Origin: Scleromitrula shiraiana
Lineage: Eukaryota; Ascomycota; Leotiomycetes; Helotiales; Sclerotiniaceae
Assembly: GCA_028455995.1 (NCBI GenBank)
Contig: JABELC010000012.1
Span: forward strand, 124,001 to 188,000
Reading direction: 5' to 3'
Length of the DNA stretch: 64,000 nucleotides
A program made the position numbers and the translations under genes. How positions within the stretch are numbered: position 1 is the first letter of the stretch; each line of letters starts with the position of its first letter. The notes below the pieces were generated by a model. The model ran no database searches. It saw only the letters and a program-made list of their open reading frames with translations, and was not told the DNA's origin. Positions 54,460 through 64,000 of the stretch are shown in pieces.

Positions 54460-56119
54460 ATGTCTTCAACACCAGATTGGATAGCATCCCACAAACAATG
54501 GGATGAACAGACCGCCTCAAACCTAACCACCCTCCTCGCCAACGACACCAAAGTAAAACTAGCCGGTATAGACGTCGATGGCATCCTCCGCGGAAAACTC
54601 GTCTCCAAGAAGAAGTTCCTCGGCATCGCCAAAGAAGGATTTGGATTCTGCTCCGTCATATTCGGCTGGGACATGCACGACCAGACGTATTTCCGCGAAC
54701 TTAAAATCAGTAATGCCGAAAATGGCTATCATGATATCATAGCGGTTCCGGATTTGAGCAGTTTTAGACGTATTCCGTGGGAGGATAATGTGCCGTTTTT
54801 TTTGGTTAGCTTCTATGATCCGGATACCGGGAGGCCGGTTAGTGCTTGTCCGAGGGGGTTGTTGAAGACGACGGTGGATAAGTTGAAGGATAATGGGTTG
54901 GGGGCTATGGCTGGTGGTATGTAATGTTGTTTTTTGTGGATTGAATTCTTTCTTCTGCGTGGTGTGGTGGATTTCGATGCTTGAATTATGATTTTGCTAA
55001 CCAGTTACTCTTCTCTCTAGCTGAATATGAATTCTTCCAATTCAAAGCTCCAAGTAGCAATCCCGATGGACCACTTTCAGAACGGAATACCTCATCTACG
55101 GCTACATTTCTACAAAACAATCCAGTCAACTCTTTACCGTCTTTAACGGAGGGTATGTTTGGATATAGTTTGACGAGACCGGTACATAATCAAGATTATT
55201 ATTATGGTATATACGATGCTTGTGAAGAATTCGATTGTGGAATAGAAGGATGGCATACAGAGAGTGGACCAGGTGTTTTTGAAGCCGCATTAGCTTTTGG
55301 TGAGATTCAGAAAATGGCCGATAAAGCTAGTTTATTCAAGTCAGTTCCTCCACTCCCTCTTACTGAACAGAATAACCCTGACAAATATCTTCCCACAGAT
55401 ACGTAGTAAAATCCGTAGCATCGAAATACGGCATAACTCCCTGTTTCATGGCCAAACCGCGCCAAGGTCTTCCCGGAAACAGCGGCCACATGCACATCTC
55501 GCTCGTCGACTCCGCCGGCAAAAACCTCTTCTTCCGTGAAACAAAAGACACATCCGCAAAATGGAGCGATATCGAAAACCTCTCCGATATGGGCCGTCAT
55601 TTCCTCGCTGGCGTATTAGAAGGTCTCCCAGATATCATGCCCCTCCTAGCTCCAACCATAAACTCCTACAAACGACTCGTGGAAAACTTCTGGGCTCCTG
55701 TTACAGTGTCGTGGGGTCTCGAACATCGCGCTGCAAGTATCCGACTAATCGCACCACCGACCTCGAAACCCGGCGCGACTCGATTCGAAATCCGCGTACC
55801 GGGCGCGGATGCAAATCCATTTTATGTGTTATCGGCGGTGCTGGCATTGGGATGGAGAGGCGTGGAGAAGAAATTGGAGATTTCGCAGGCGCCGTTGGGC
55901 AAGGGGCAGGATGTGGGTGGGAAGGGGGACACGGGGGTTAGGTTGGCGAAGAGTCTTAAGGAGGCGACGGAGAGGTTTATGAGGAAGGAGAGCATTGCGA
56001 GGGAGATTTTTGGGGATGAGTTTGTGGAGCATTTTGGGGGGACTAGGGAACATGAGGTTAGGCTTTGGGATGAGGCGGTTACGGATTGGGAGGTTAAGAG
56101 GTATATTGAGGCTGTTTAG
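54460..56119 (+). CDS. glutamine synthetase family protein (type I-like)
   Basis: ATP-dependent amide/gamma-glutamyl ligase of the GS catalytic fold. Exons 54460-54916, 55021-55339 and 55399-56119 give 498 aa. The N-terminal beta-grasp part has AGIDVDGILRGK. The catalytic part has GAEYEFFQF (metal-binding Glu), GIEGWHTESGPGVFE, GNSGHMHISL (ATP-site His), SYKRLVENFWAP and the Arg-rich RFEIRVPGADANPFYVLSA near the C-terminus. Length and motifs fit the bacterial type I-like and FluG-related branch found in fungi rather than the 360-residue eukaryotic GS. The substrate may be glutamate plus ammonium or an amine; this cannot be decided here. The coding strand shifts from C-rich to G-rich in both long exons. 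Confidence 0.88.
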
Positions 56120-56790
56120 ATTAGATGGGATAGGATAGGTTGGGTTGGGCTTGACTTCGCTGGTTGCTTGGTTCGGTGGGTTATCGTCTACAATATACTG
56201 TAGAACGACTCATTTACAAGGAGAGAAATATAGCACGGGCTTTGTAAATTTATTTTAACTTTTCGTAAGTCAAGATTTGATATAAATAGATACTATACTA
56301 TACAATAGCATTACAATAGCATCATACTGTACACGGCAATCGAGAGAATTGCGGCACTATAACTATTGCTTAGAAAAAAGCACATTTATGGCGGGGTAAA
56401 CGAACGTATCAATGCCGAGGTTCCTCTTTTCTTCTACGATATCCAGCCCGCCAGCTCCACAAACCTTGAAAGCAATTTATATCTCGTAACATAACGTGAA
56501 AGAAAGGGAGCTTGATTTAGTTTTGTTTCGTCTTGAGATACGGGATACGGGATATAAGATCAAGATAAAGATAAAGATAAAGATAAAGATAAAGATAAAA
56601 ACAACCTTCATGTACAAGTATATTTGTTTCCTACTCCTTCGTTGATCTTCCTCTTCTTTTCCTTTTGTATTCTTTCCCATCATTGACATCTCCGCCCACT
56701 CGTTCGTTCGTTCGTTCGTTCGTTCATTCGTTCATTCGTTCCATACTTCATTACTTAGTTCATCATCAAAATCCACATACCCCAAAGAAG
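56120..56790. other. intergenic with simple repeats
   Basis: An AAGATA hexamer repeat at 56561-56598 and a CGTT/CATT repeat at 56702-56742; the latter lies 50-90 bp before the methyltransferase start. No gene is supported. Confidence 0.55.
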
Positions 56791-57778
56791 ATGGACAACA
56801 CGCCTTCGAGCCCCCCCATCCAGGATATCCTGCTCAACCTCTGGGATCCCATCTCCTTCATGCTCATATCCCTATCGTTCCTACCTGGAACCATCCTCGC
56901 CGCATTCCTATCGGCGGATTTCTCGACCCTGCGCTCAGTTCACAGCATTAAGCATGTCTGGTTTGCGCGCTTTTGGTCGGTCTGTGGACCGGGTGTGAGG
57001 GAGACGGCGAGTGGGAATGCGGCGCCGTTGATTGGGAGGGCGTGGGGGGTGGTTGTTGATGTTGGGCCGGGGAGTGGGGAGGTATGGATTTATGTTTTTA
57101 TTTTATTTTTATTTTTATTTTTATTTTGTTTTTCCATTTTTCATTTTTTCATTTTTTCATTTTCTGTTGGAGGGGGAACGAGAGGAGGGAGGACTTGATT
57201 AACGGATGCATATAGTGGCTTCACGTATTCGACAAATCCCAAGTCACGAAAATCTACGGCGTCGAGCCGAATCGTGATCATTACCCTGGACTGAGAAAAA
57301 AGATCAAAGAGGCGGGACTGACTGATATCTATGAGATTGTGGAGTGTGGAGTTGAGGGATTGGGGGATTGGGGGGTAGGCGAGCAGAGCGTGGATTCCGT
57401 TTGTACGATCCAGTGTTTGTGTAGTGTGGGGGACCCTGAGGGCATGGTGAGGAGTTTGTATGGCATATTGAGGAAGGGGGGGAGGTGGGTGGTTTATGAG
57501 CATGTGAGGACGAAAGAGGGGGGGTGGATTGAATGGTATCAGGGTGAGTGGTTCTTTGGATGGATGGGTATTGAAGGAGCGAGGAAATATATGTTAATTT
57601 TGATATAGCGTTCGTGAATATATTCTGGCCGCATTGTTTGGGTGGATGCGAACTTACTAGGGATACGGAGAAGGTGTTGAGAGGGGTGGGGGAGTGGAGA
57701 GAGATTGATTTGATGCAGCCGGAGAAGGAACCTTGGTATAAGGTTGTTCCTCATGTTAAGGGTATATTGGAGAAGTGA
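56791..57778 (+). CDS. membrane-anchored class I SAM methyltransferase
   Basis: Exons 56791-57081, 57216-57543 and 57609-57778 join to 262 aa. An N-terminal hydrophobic segment (FMLISLSFLPGTILAAFLSA) anchors the protein. The SAM-binding motif I reads VVVDVGPGSGEW across intron 1. The acidic residue of motif II is in YGVEPN, followed by the motif IV-like DSVCTIQCLCSV and GGRWVVYEHV. This arrangement (N-terminal anchor plus methyltransferase type 11 core) resembles the METTL7-like group of ER or lipid-droplet methyltransferases. Substrate unknown. Intron 1 is rich in TTTTA and CATTTTT tracts. The ATG lies just after CAAAGAAG. Confidence 0.82.
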
Positions 57779-58149
57779 TGTGAGTTTATTGGTTTGGGGT
57801 TACTGGAGAGATTGAGAGGATCATGGATTGGGAAATGGGGCGGAAAGTAGTGGAAAATCAAAACTCATTGTAACGAAGGCTCTTGGAATGTCATAAGGTA
57901 AATCTATATGTAAAATATATCGATCAGATGTAACTGACTAGATTGTTGGAGAGCAGCTCGAAGCTTCGGAATGTCATCCCTTGAATATCAGGCATCAATA
58001 TATTTCTTATCTCAATTCAAAGATTTATTTCAACTCAACTTCACCAACTCAAGTGAATAAATTTCTCTCGTAGTATTTTCACTTCAGATATACCTGATGC
58101 CTCTACTTTTGTTACTACAAAGAACATTACATCCAAATCATAGACCCTG
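57779..58149. other. intergenic
   Basis: No gene seen; upstream region of the TFIIIC-like gene. Confidence 0.5.
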
Positions 58150-59610
58150 ATGGCTGATTCCAATGGCACGCCTTCAACGGCGAATGCCCCACCAAATCCA
58201 TACTCAATGCCTATGAGTATTGATGTTGCAGAGCTAGAAGAAGAGGATTCGGATGAATATGAGTATGAATATTCGACTACGGAAACTGAGGTAATTCTTT
58301 TCTCCTCCCCGTGCAATCGCGACCGTCGTTACAGCCAACTTATTTATCTTATGTAGACTTTCTACGTTACGCTCGATCTTACGACCCCGAATGTACCTGT
58401 CAAACGAAAGTTGAATAAAACACATCCGCGCCGAAATGGAAAACAATGGTTGAATCCTGGGTTAGGAAAACATAGAAGATTTCTGGGGGACTCGACTACG
58501 ATTACAGCTGATGATGTTCCAGCCGGAAAAGCGAAGGGGAAGGGAAAGGGAAAAGCTGCGAAGAAAGCAGTTGATAATGACGATGATGATGAGGATGGTC
58601 CAGCAGAAGACGCGGAGGTTGAAGCACCCTCAGAAGCGACACCAACGACAAGTCAAGATCCAAAATCCACACCTGCATCCGCAGTGCAAGATTCGTTCTC
58701 GAAATTTTTGGGCGATGTAAATGGCCAAAAAGAAACTTCGACGAAAACCATGCCCGAGGTTCAAATTCTCGGTCTGCATGAGAATAATCCTGTTGTTTCT
58801 TACGAAGGACATGTATATACCTGTCAATGGGAAGAAAACATGGGCACCGAGTTATTATTCACGGCGCACAATCCGGATAGCGACCTACCGGTTCTTCGCC
58901 ATGTATCCGATGAAGTCGATCTCCTTGCTGCGAGTTCAGCGCGCATAACGTCCACCAAAACCGCTATTAAAGAGAAGAATCCCTCGGAGCATTATAGGTC
59001 AAATAGATCACATATGACGAACAAATCGGGAAATATTCGCGAGTTGAAAATCCCCGTTGGTGTAGCAGCTTCCGAGCAACGTAAAAGTCAAGCGTTTTTT
59101 CTCCAATCGTTGATTCAGGCCAAAGATGCAAAGCGGGAAAAAGATCTCGTGACTATTATTACGCAAAAGAGAAATTCGAATCGTCAGTGGAGACAGATTA
59201 TGAAGCAAAAGCGAACCGCGGAACAAGCGCAAATAAGGAAGGATATGCAAAGGGGCAAGATTAGTAAACAGGCGGGTCAACAGAGATTAGATCAGATGGA
59301 AAAGGAAGATCAGATTCTGAGGGAGGAGGATAAGGTTAGGGGGTTTGGACCGGATGGGCAGAAATTGGTGACGCCGGGGAGGAAGAAGGATGTTAGTGTT
59401 AAGTCTGAGATTATTTTTAGGAGACCGCCGGGGGGGATGGGACAGTATTTGGAGAATAAGAGGGGGACGGGGAGGGAAGAGGAGGAGGAGGAGGATATGG
59501 AGGAGGATGAGTTTGGGGATGGGGATGGGGATGAGGATATGGAGGATGCGGGTGAGGATGGGGAGGAGATTGATGATGAGGATGCTGCTTTTGATGACGA
59601 TGATGAATAG
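58150..59610 (+). CDS. TFIIIC tau55-type subunit (Tfc7/Sfc7-like)
   Basis: Subunit of RNA polymerase III factor TFIIIC. Exons 58150-58290 and 58357-59610 give 464 aa. The TFIIIC triple-barrel domain is recognisable in two parts: TFYVTLDLT right after the intron, and EVQILGLHENNPVVSYEGHVY with TCQWEENMGTELLFT near residues 195-230. A Lys/Gly and Asp/Glu-rich insertion separates them (AKGKGKGKAAKKAVDNDDDD). Downstream are basic helices (AFFLQSLIQAKDAKREKDL, RQWRQIMKQKRTAEQAQIR) and a long acidic tail ending AAFDDDDE. The family match rests on the barrel motifs. A chromatin-associated acidic protein would be the alternative. Confidence 0.78.
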
Positions 59611-60068
59611 GGAAGCAGTTTAAATTGGAGCTGCTACCGATATCCAATAATGACATATCTAAAATACAAAGATGTATATTCGATCTACCAACCCGACAAC
59701 CATTTTTCCTCTTTTCTGTCTCTCTCTCTTCTTCCTTTACCTGATTCCCTATACCTGCATAATACCAGCCCAACCAACAAATCGCCCCCACCCCACTTAC
59801 CCCTTGCCCCACTACATACATACCCCGCCTCTACCCTACATTATATTACCAACAAAAGGTTTGATAGCCACAGAGCAGAAAATCTCACTTCTCTCGTATT
59901 ATGTACCTGGCTTGCGATCTGTGATGATTAATTTTTTGAAGAATTTGAAAGATTTTATAAAAGTTCTCGAAAGGCAACAATTCATTGAATTACTCTGTAT
60001 TTTCTTTCCTCGTCTGTCATTGAAGTTTGAAGCAATCCAATTTTACAACACAACATTGTTGAAAGAAA
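59611..60068. other. intergenic
   Basis: Pyrimidine-rich on the plus strand; no supported gene. Confidence 0.5.
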
Positions 60069-61320
60069 ATGGATTCTCGAGAAGATGGGGTTATTAATGT
60101 TATGTTTTTCGGACTTGGAGCGTGAGTATATTGAGAGGGGATAAAAACACTGTGTTTAGGATATTTACTAATGTAATTGGATTTTCAGAATTGGATCGAT
60201 CTATGCGTTTTTTATTAGTCGATGTCAGAATGTTCGATTGACGGTTGTTGCGAGGTCGAATTATGATGCTGTGAAGAAGAATGTATGGATGCTTTACCAA
60301 ACTAAATTTAATCTAATCTAATCTGATCTAATAAGGTGTGATTGTGGAAATATATAAACTTACACATATAACAGGGCATGAAAATCATTAGTGAGAATCA
60401 CGGTGAACATATTTTTTATCCCGCAAATGGTAAGACAGTTTTCCTCCCCACAAACTATCAAAGATATACAAACTAAATAATACATACAAAACCCAGTGGT
60501 GCAAAACCCCTCCGAAGCACCCGGCCACTACGACTACATCGTCTGTTCCCACAAAGCCATCAACCAAGCCTCAATAGCAAAATCACTACAACCGGTCATC
60601 TCCCCCTCGACAAGCATCATCCTAATCCAAAACGGGATCGGCAACGAATATCCCTTCCGCGCTCTCTTCCCCACCTCCACAATCCTCTCCTGCATCGCCT
60701 GGACCGGCGGACTCCAGATCGCCCCCGGAATCGTGCAGCACACAGCGTCCGAAAACCTACAGATTGGGATTTTCGTGAACCCGGAATTGTCCATCCTGGT
60801 CGAGAATCAACGGTTGAAGATCTTCGCGGGGTTGTTGAAGGACGGCGGCACGAATGTTGAGGTTCTTTCGCCGGGGGATTTGCAGAGTAGGAGGTGGGAG
60901 AAGTGTGTTTGGAACTGTGCGTGGAATTGCCTGACGGCGCTGACGCGGGTGCGTACGCATGAGTGGTTGGGATCGTCGGCGGAAGCTATGGTGATGACGA
61001 GGAGGTTGATGGGGGAGGTGGTGGAGGTTGCGGAAAGAGATGGGGTGAGGGTTCGAGAGGGGCTGGCGGATAGTCTGATTGAAAGGATTACGAGACTGCC
61101 GAGTATTGGGACGAGTATGTTGACGGATGTGCAGGAGGGGAGGGAGCTGGAGTTGGAGGTTATACTGGGGACGCCGGTGAGGAGGGGGAGGGAGTTGGGC
61201 GTCGACATGCCGGTTGCGGGGGTGGTTTACACGTTGTTGGTTGCGTTGGATGGGGGATTGAGAAGACGACGGGAGGGAGGGGGAGAGGGTAAGGGTGAAG
61301 ATGTGGGTGAGACAGCGTAG
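60069..61320 (+). CDS. 2-dehydropantoate 2-reductase family protein (ApbA/PanE)
   Basis: NADPH-dependent ketopantoate reductase family. Exons 60069-60121, 60189-60282, 60375-60429 and 60497-61320 close in phase to 341 aa. The Rossmann motif FGLGAIGSIYA spans intron 1 (GxGxxG). Other landmarks: SNYDAVKKNGMKIISE, YDYIVCSHKAI, ILIQNGIGNE (the conserved NG) and the substrate-site region CVWNCAWNCLTALTRV with the Lys/Asn positions of the family. The C-terminus carries SMLTDVQEGRELELEVILG (the D-x-x-x-G-R-x-x-E signature) and then a poorly conserved Gly/Arg tail. Fungi have several members and many do not act on ketopantoate, so the reaction is only a family inference. Confidence 0.87.
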
Positions 61321-62157
61321 AAGAGCTCGGATGCTAGTAGCCAGACAAACAAATAGGTTACATCATCATAGGCAATCGCTCGAGTCTACATATATCTTCA
61401 TTTGGGGTCGAGGGGGGGGGTACTTAATGGATGCAGGATTAAGATTTCTGCTAGTCAATTAGTTGCCTGATTAGTCGTATTTGCAGATTAGATAGAGTAT
61501 CTAGGTACATATCATCTAGAAAAGCAACGCGTGATGTAAGCCACGTGTTTTTGTGTTGAAAATAAGTGACCTAGATATAAAAGTGAAGAATATTGCAGGA
61601 ATATTGCAGGAAATCTAGCATTGAGTGAAGAACTAGAATAGTGTGTGATCGTATGATTTAACGTCTTCATTTAATTCATTTATATAAATCGGAGTCGATG
61701 GACGTAGTCATAGATCAATAAATGTAATAGAACCCCGAAAAGCCCACTCTACCATTTCCTCCGGTGTCTTCCTTACCTTTCATATCTTCGCCTTGACTCT
61801 CGTCTTCACTAGCATCTATAATCATTGATTTTCCTCCCTCTCGCCCATCTACCTCTCGGCATCTTCTCCTCTCTACCTGTCTCTAATGTCTTAATTTTCT
61901 CCCCTCCGTTCCTCTCACGCAGCAGCAGCACGTCTCTAGCTCCGAAGGCACTCTGAGTTTGAATCATATAGAAAAATACTGCGCACCTAAAATAGCATAT
62001 CCTACAAGCTTTTATGGAAGATTATCACAAGTTGGTTCAAGATAAGACAACTGGGGCCATATAAAAAGGAAGATTGGCAGCACTAGAATAATAAAAGCTT
62101 CGTTGAATGTATATCTATCTAGCAATCGTTCTATTCACCACAAGAAAAGAAACGATT
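61321..62157. other. convergent 3' intergenic region
   Basis: No gene seen between the reductase and methylcitrate synthase genes. Confidence 0.5.
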
Positions 62158-63726
62158 TTATTGAGCCAACTTCAACAACCCCTCCAAATTAATACTCTTA
62201 GGTCTCTCAATGGGCAATCCCAAAGCTCGATCCCAGATCAATTGAGCCAAAGGACCCAATCCTCTGCTAACACCAAAAGTAGCAGTATAATACAACGTCT
62301 CGTGGAATCCATAATGATGGAACAATACACCCGAGCTAGAATCTACATTTGGGTATGGGTTTTTTGTCTTTCCATGTTCTTTCAAGACTTCCGGAGCAAT
62401 CTCGGAATTTTTCTTGACAAGTCGGAAGACGGGATCTTTTGCGATCTCGGGTCGAGATGATGCATAATCCATCAAGGCTTGGAATCGAGGATCGGGTTTG
62501 CGAAGAACGGCATGACCGTATCCTGGAACTACACGGCCGGATTTGAGTGTCGACCATAGATAGTCGGTTACATCTTTATCGGAGAAATCTTTTCCGACAT
62601 GTTCTTGCATTTGGAGAATCCATCGCAGGACCTCCTGTGCGGCAAGGCTGGTCTTAATTAGTAAATGATGCATTGAGATCAGAAAGGTGTACCTACCCAT
62701 GAAGAGGACCAGCGAGACCTTGTAGACCCGCACTATAACTCAAGAAAGGATCACTCAAAGCACTCCCAACCAAGTGAGTCGCATGTGCAGACACATTACC
62801 ACCTTCATGATCACCATGAAGAGCCAAGTATAGTCGAAGTAAATCTTGGAAGTTCTCGTTCTCCTTTCCACCCTTACCAAGCATGGCTGCGAAATTGTAT
62901 GACCAATCTTGTTCCAAATCGACCTTTGCTGGAAGAGCTCCACCGCCTCGGTATGAGTTTTGATAAATTTTAGCCGCAATTGTTGGAAGTTTGGCTAACA
63001 ACGAAATACTATCGTCAAAGGTTGGTTCCCAATAATCCGCCTTGTTCACTCCTTTTTCATAGGCCTTGGCGAATTTCGAGGTATGGGAAAGTGAGGAAAC
63101 GGCGATGGCGAATTGAGTCATAGGATGAAGATCTGTAGGGAAATTATCCAGCATTTTGTTAACGAAGTCGGGAAGTTCAGATTGTTCTGCCAATTCGCGA
63201 GAAAATTGTCGGACTTGGGAAGTGGAAGGGACCTGGCCGGTTAGAAGAAGCCAGAACATAGCTTCCGGTAACATTTCAGTACCAGAAGTTCCTTTCGGAA
63301 GTTCTTTTTGGCAATCCTTGATCGTTCTGCCATGAAATCTGATTCCTTCATTCGCATCTAAAACAGATCCTTCCCATACCATAGCCTTCAATCCTCTTTC
63401 ATGTTATTAGCTCTGTGTTTTGTAGAAAGTGTAGGGTTCGTACCTCATTCCACCAATAGTATTCTCGATTTTTACTTCTCCAATAACCTTTCCACTTGCT
63501 GCCTTGACCTTTTTCAGCAATTCGCGTTTCGCAGGGATGGCTTCTTTGAATGTAGTTTTGAGATCTGGTTCGGACGAGGTGGCATAACTTCGTTGGGCTG
63601 GAATAACTATATTACGGACACTGATAGGCTTTTTAGATATTAGAATTGATACAAAATTCCGTATGAATAGCAACTTACTCGCAATGATCTAAATGCCTGT
63701 GAGGCAGTTCTGGCGTTGACTGCCAT
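62158..63726 (-). CDS. mcsA: 2-methylcitrate synthase, mitochondrial
   Basis: Condenses propionyl-CoA (and acetyl-CoA) with oxaloacetate in the fungal methylcitrate cycle for propionate removal. Exons (minus) 63726-63679, 63628-63444, 63395-62697 and 62647-62158 give 473 aa. The N-terminus is a mitochondrial presequence (MAVNARTASQAFRSLR). Citrate-synthase catalytic residues are present: HGDHEGGNVSAH, GYGHAVLR and the Asp in NVDSSSGV. The choice of methylcitrate over citrate synthase rests on blocks I know from the Aspergillus McsA type (KDCQKELPKGTSGTEMLPE, FHHYGFHETLYYTATFG) rather than the citrate synthase version; this is from memory. Intact, with an expected length. Confidence 0.9.
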
Positions 63727-64000
63727 ATCGTCTTTGGATTAGGAGCTCGGATGGGGTAATCGTGGGGTAATTTGGCGGGGTAATTACCTCTTTTAGTATC
63801 TGGAAGTTAATTGTTAAAGGAGTTCCAGAAGAATGAGTTAATTAATATATCTTCTTGTCTTGAAGAAAATAATAGAAGATGATCTCAATTGTTACTGCGT
63901 AAGAAACCTTTTATCTTCGGGCTCAAAGAGGAGTTGTGAGATTGATATTGGTAGCATTCCATGTTCCCCGACCGATGTGAGCCGAGGAGAAACGGAGCCG
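63727..64000. other. upstream region of methylcitrate synthase
   Basis: The 5' flank of the minus-strand gene to the window edge; no other gene supported. Confidence 0.45.

Noticed and set aside
59417..59821. Long minus-strand frame opposite the TFIIIC-like 3' end
   Set aside because: Shadow of the acidic tail (GAT/GAG repeats read as Pro/His on the other strand).

Overview
The window is nuclear DNA of a filamentous ascomycete (Pezizomycotina; a leotiomycete-type genome is my guess, not shown). Genes are short, split by 45-170 bp GT-AG introns with CTAAC/CTAAT-like branch sites, and encode fungal housekeeping proteins. Low-GC, microsatellite-rich intergenic DNA separates them. I saw no tRNA, rRNA or CRISPR. 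Most exon models below were joined by hand and close in phase across every junction.

Layout. 0-5 kb: a small spliced gene, a decayed type-B carboxylesterase, a three-exon small membrane protein and a MITE-like inverted-repeat element. 5-17 kb: amino-acid/GABA-type permease, a decayed short-chain dehydrogenase, secreted metallo-beta-lactamase-fold hydrolase, ammonium transporter, secreted FAD amine-oxidase-like protein. 17-28 kb: two small spliced genes, a low-complexity hypothetical, complex I 24 kDa subunit, a disrupted X-intrinsic-type aquaporin, a Cys-motif hypothetical and a MARVEL-type membrane protein. 29-36 kb: ER-lumen DnaJ (Scj1-like), Prp2/DHX16 spliceosomal helicase (divergent pair), Aurora kinase. 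37-51 kb: an accessory block with two diverged Ser-rich paralogues, a TIR element with a clean target duplication, and a multi-module chitin-deacetylase-like gene cut just after its signal peptide by a 5.4 kb Ty1/copia retrotransposon. 51-64 kb: SDR oxidoreductase, glutamine-synthetase-family enzyme, membrane-anchored methyltransferase, TFIIIC tau55-like subunit, ketopantoate-reductase-family enzyme and mitochondrial 2-methylcitrate synthase.

There is no operon logic or obvious biosynthetic cluster. Nitrogen themes recur (permease, ammonium transporter, amine-oxidase-like enzyme, GS family) but the genes are not clearly linked. The most unusual stretch is 37.7-50.4 kb. The retroelement has two 166 bp LTRs and a 5 bp target duplication. 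It splits an otherwise open reading frame that is in phase on both sides. The LTRs differ only by transitions, as repeat-induced point mutation (RIP) would produce. A duplicated, eroding copy of the neighbouring gene pair lies upstream.
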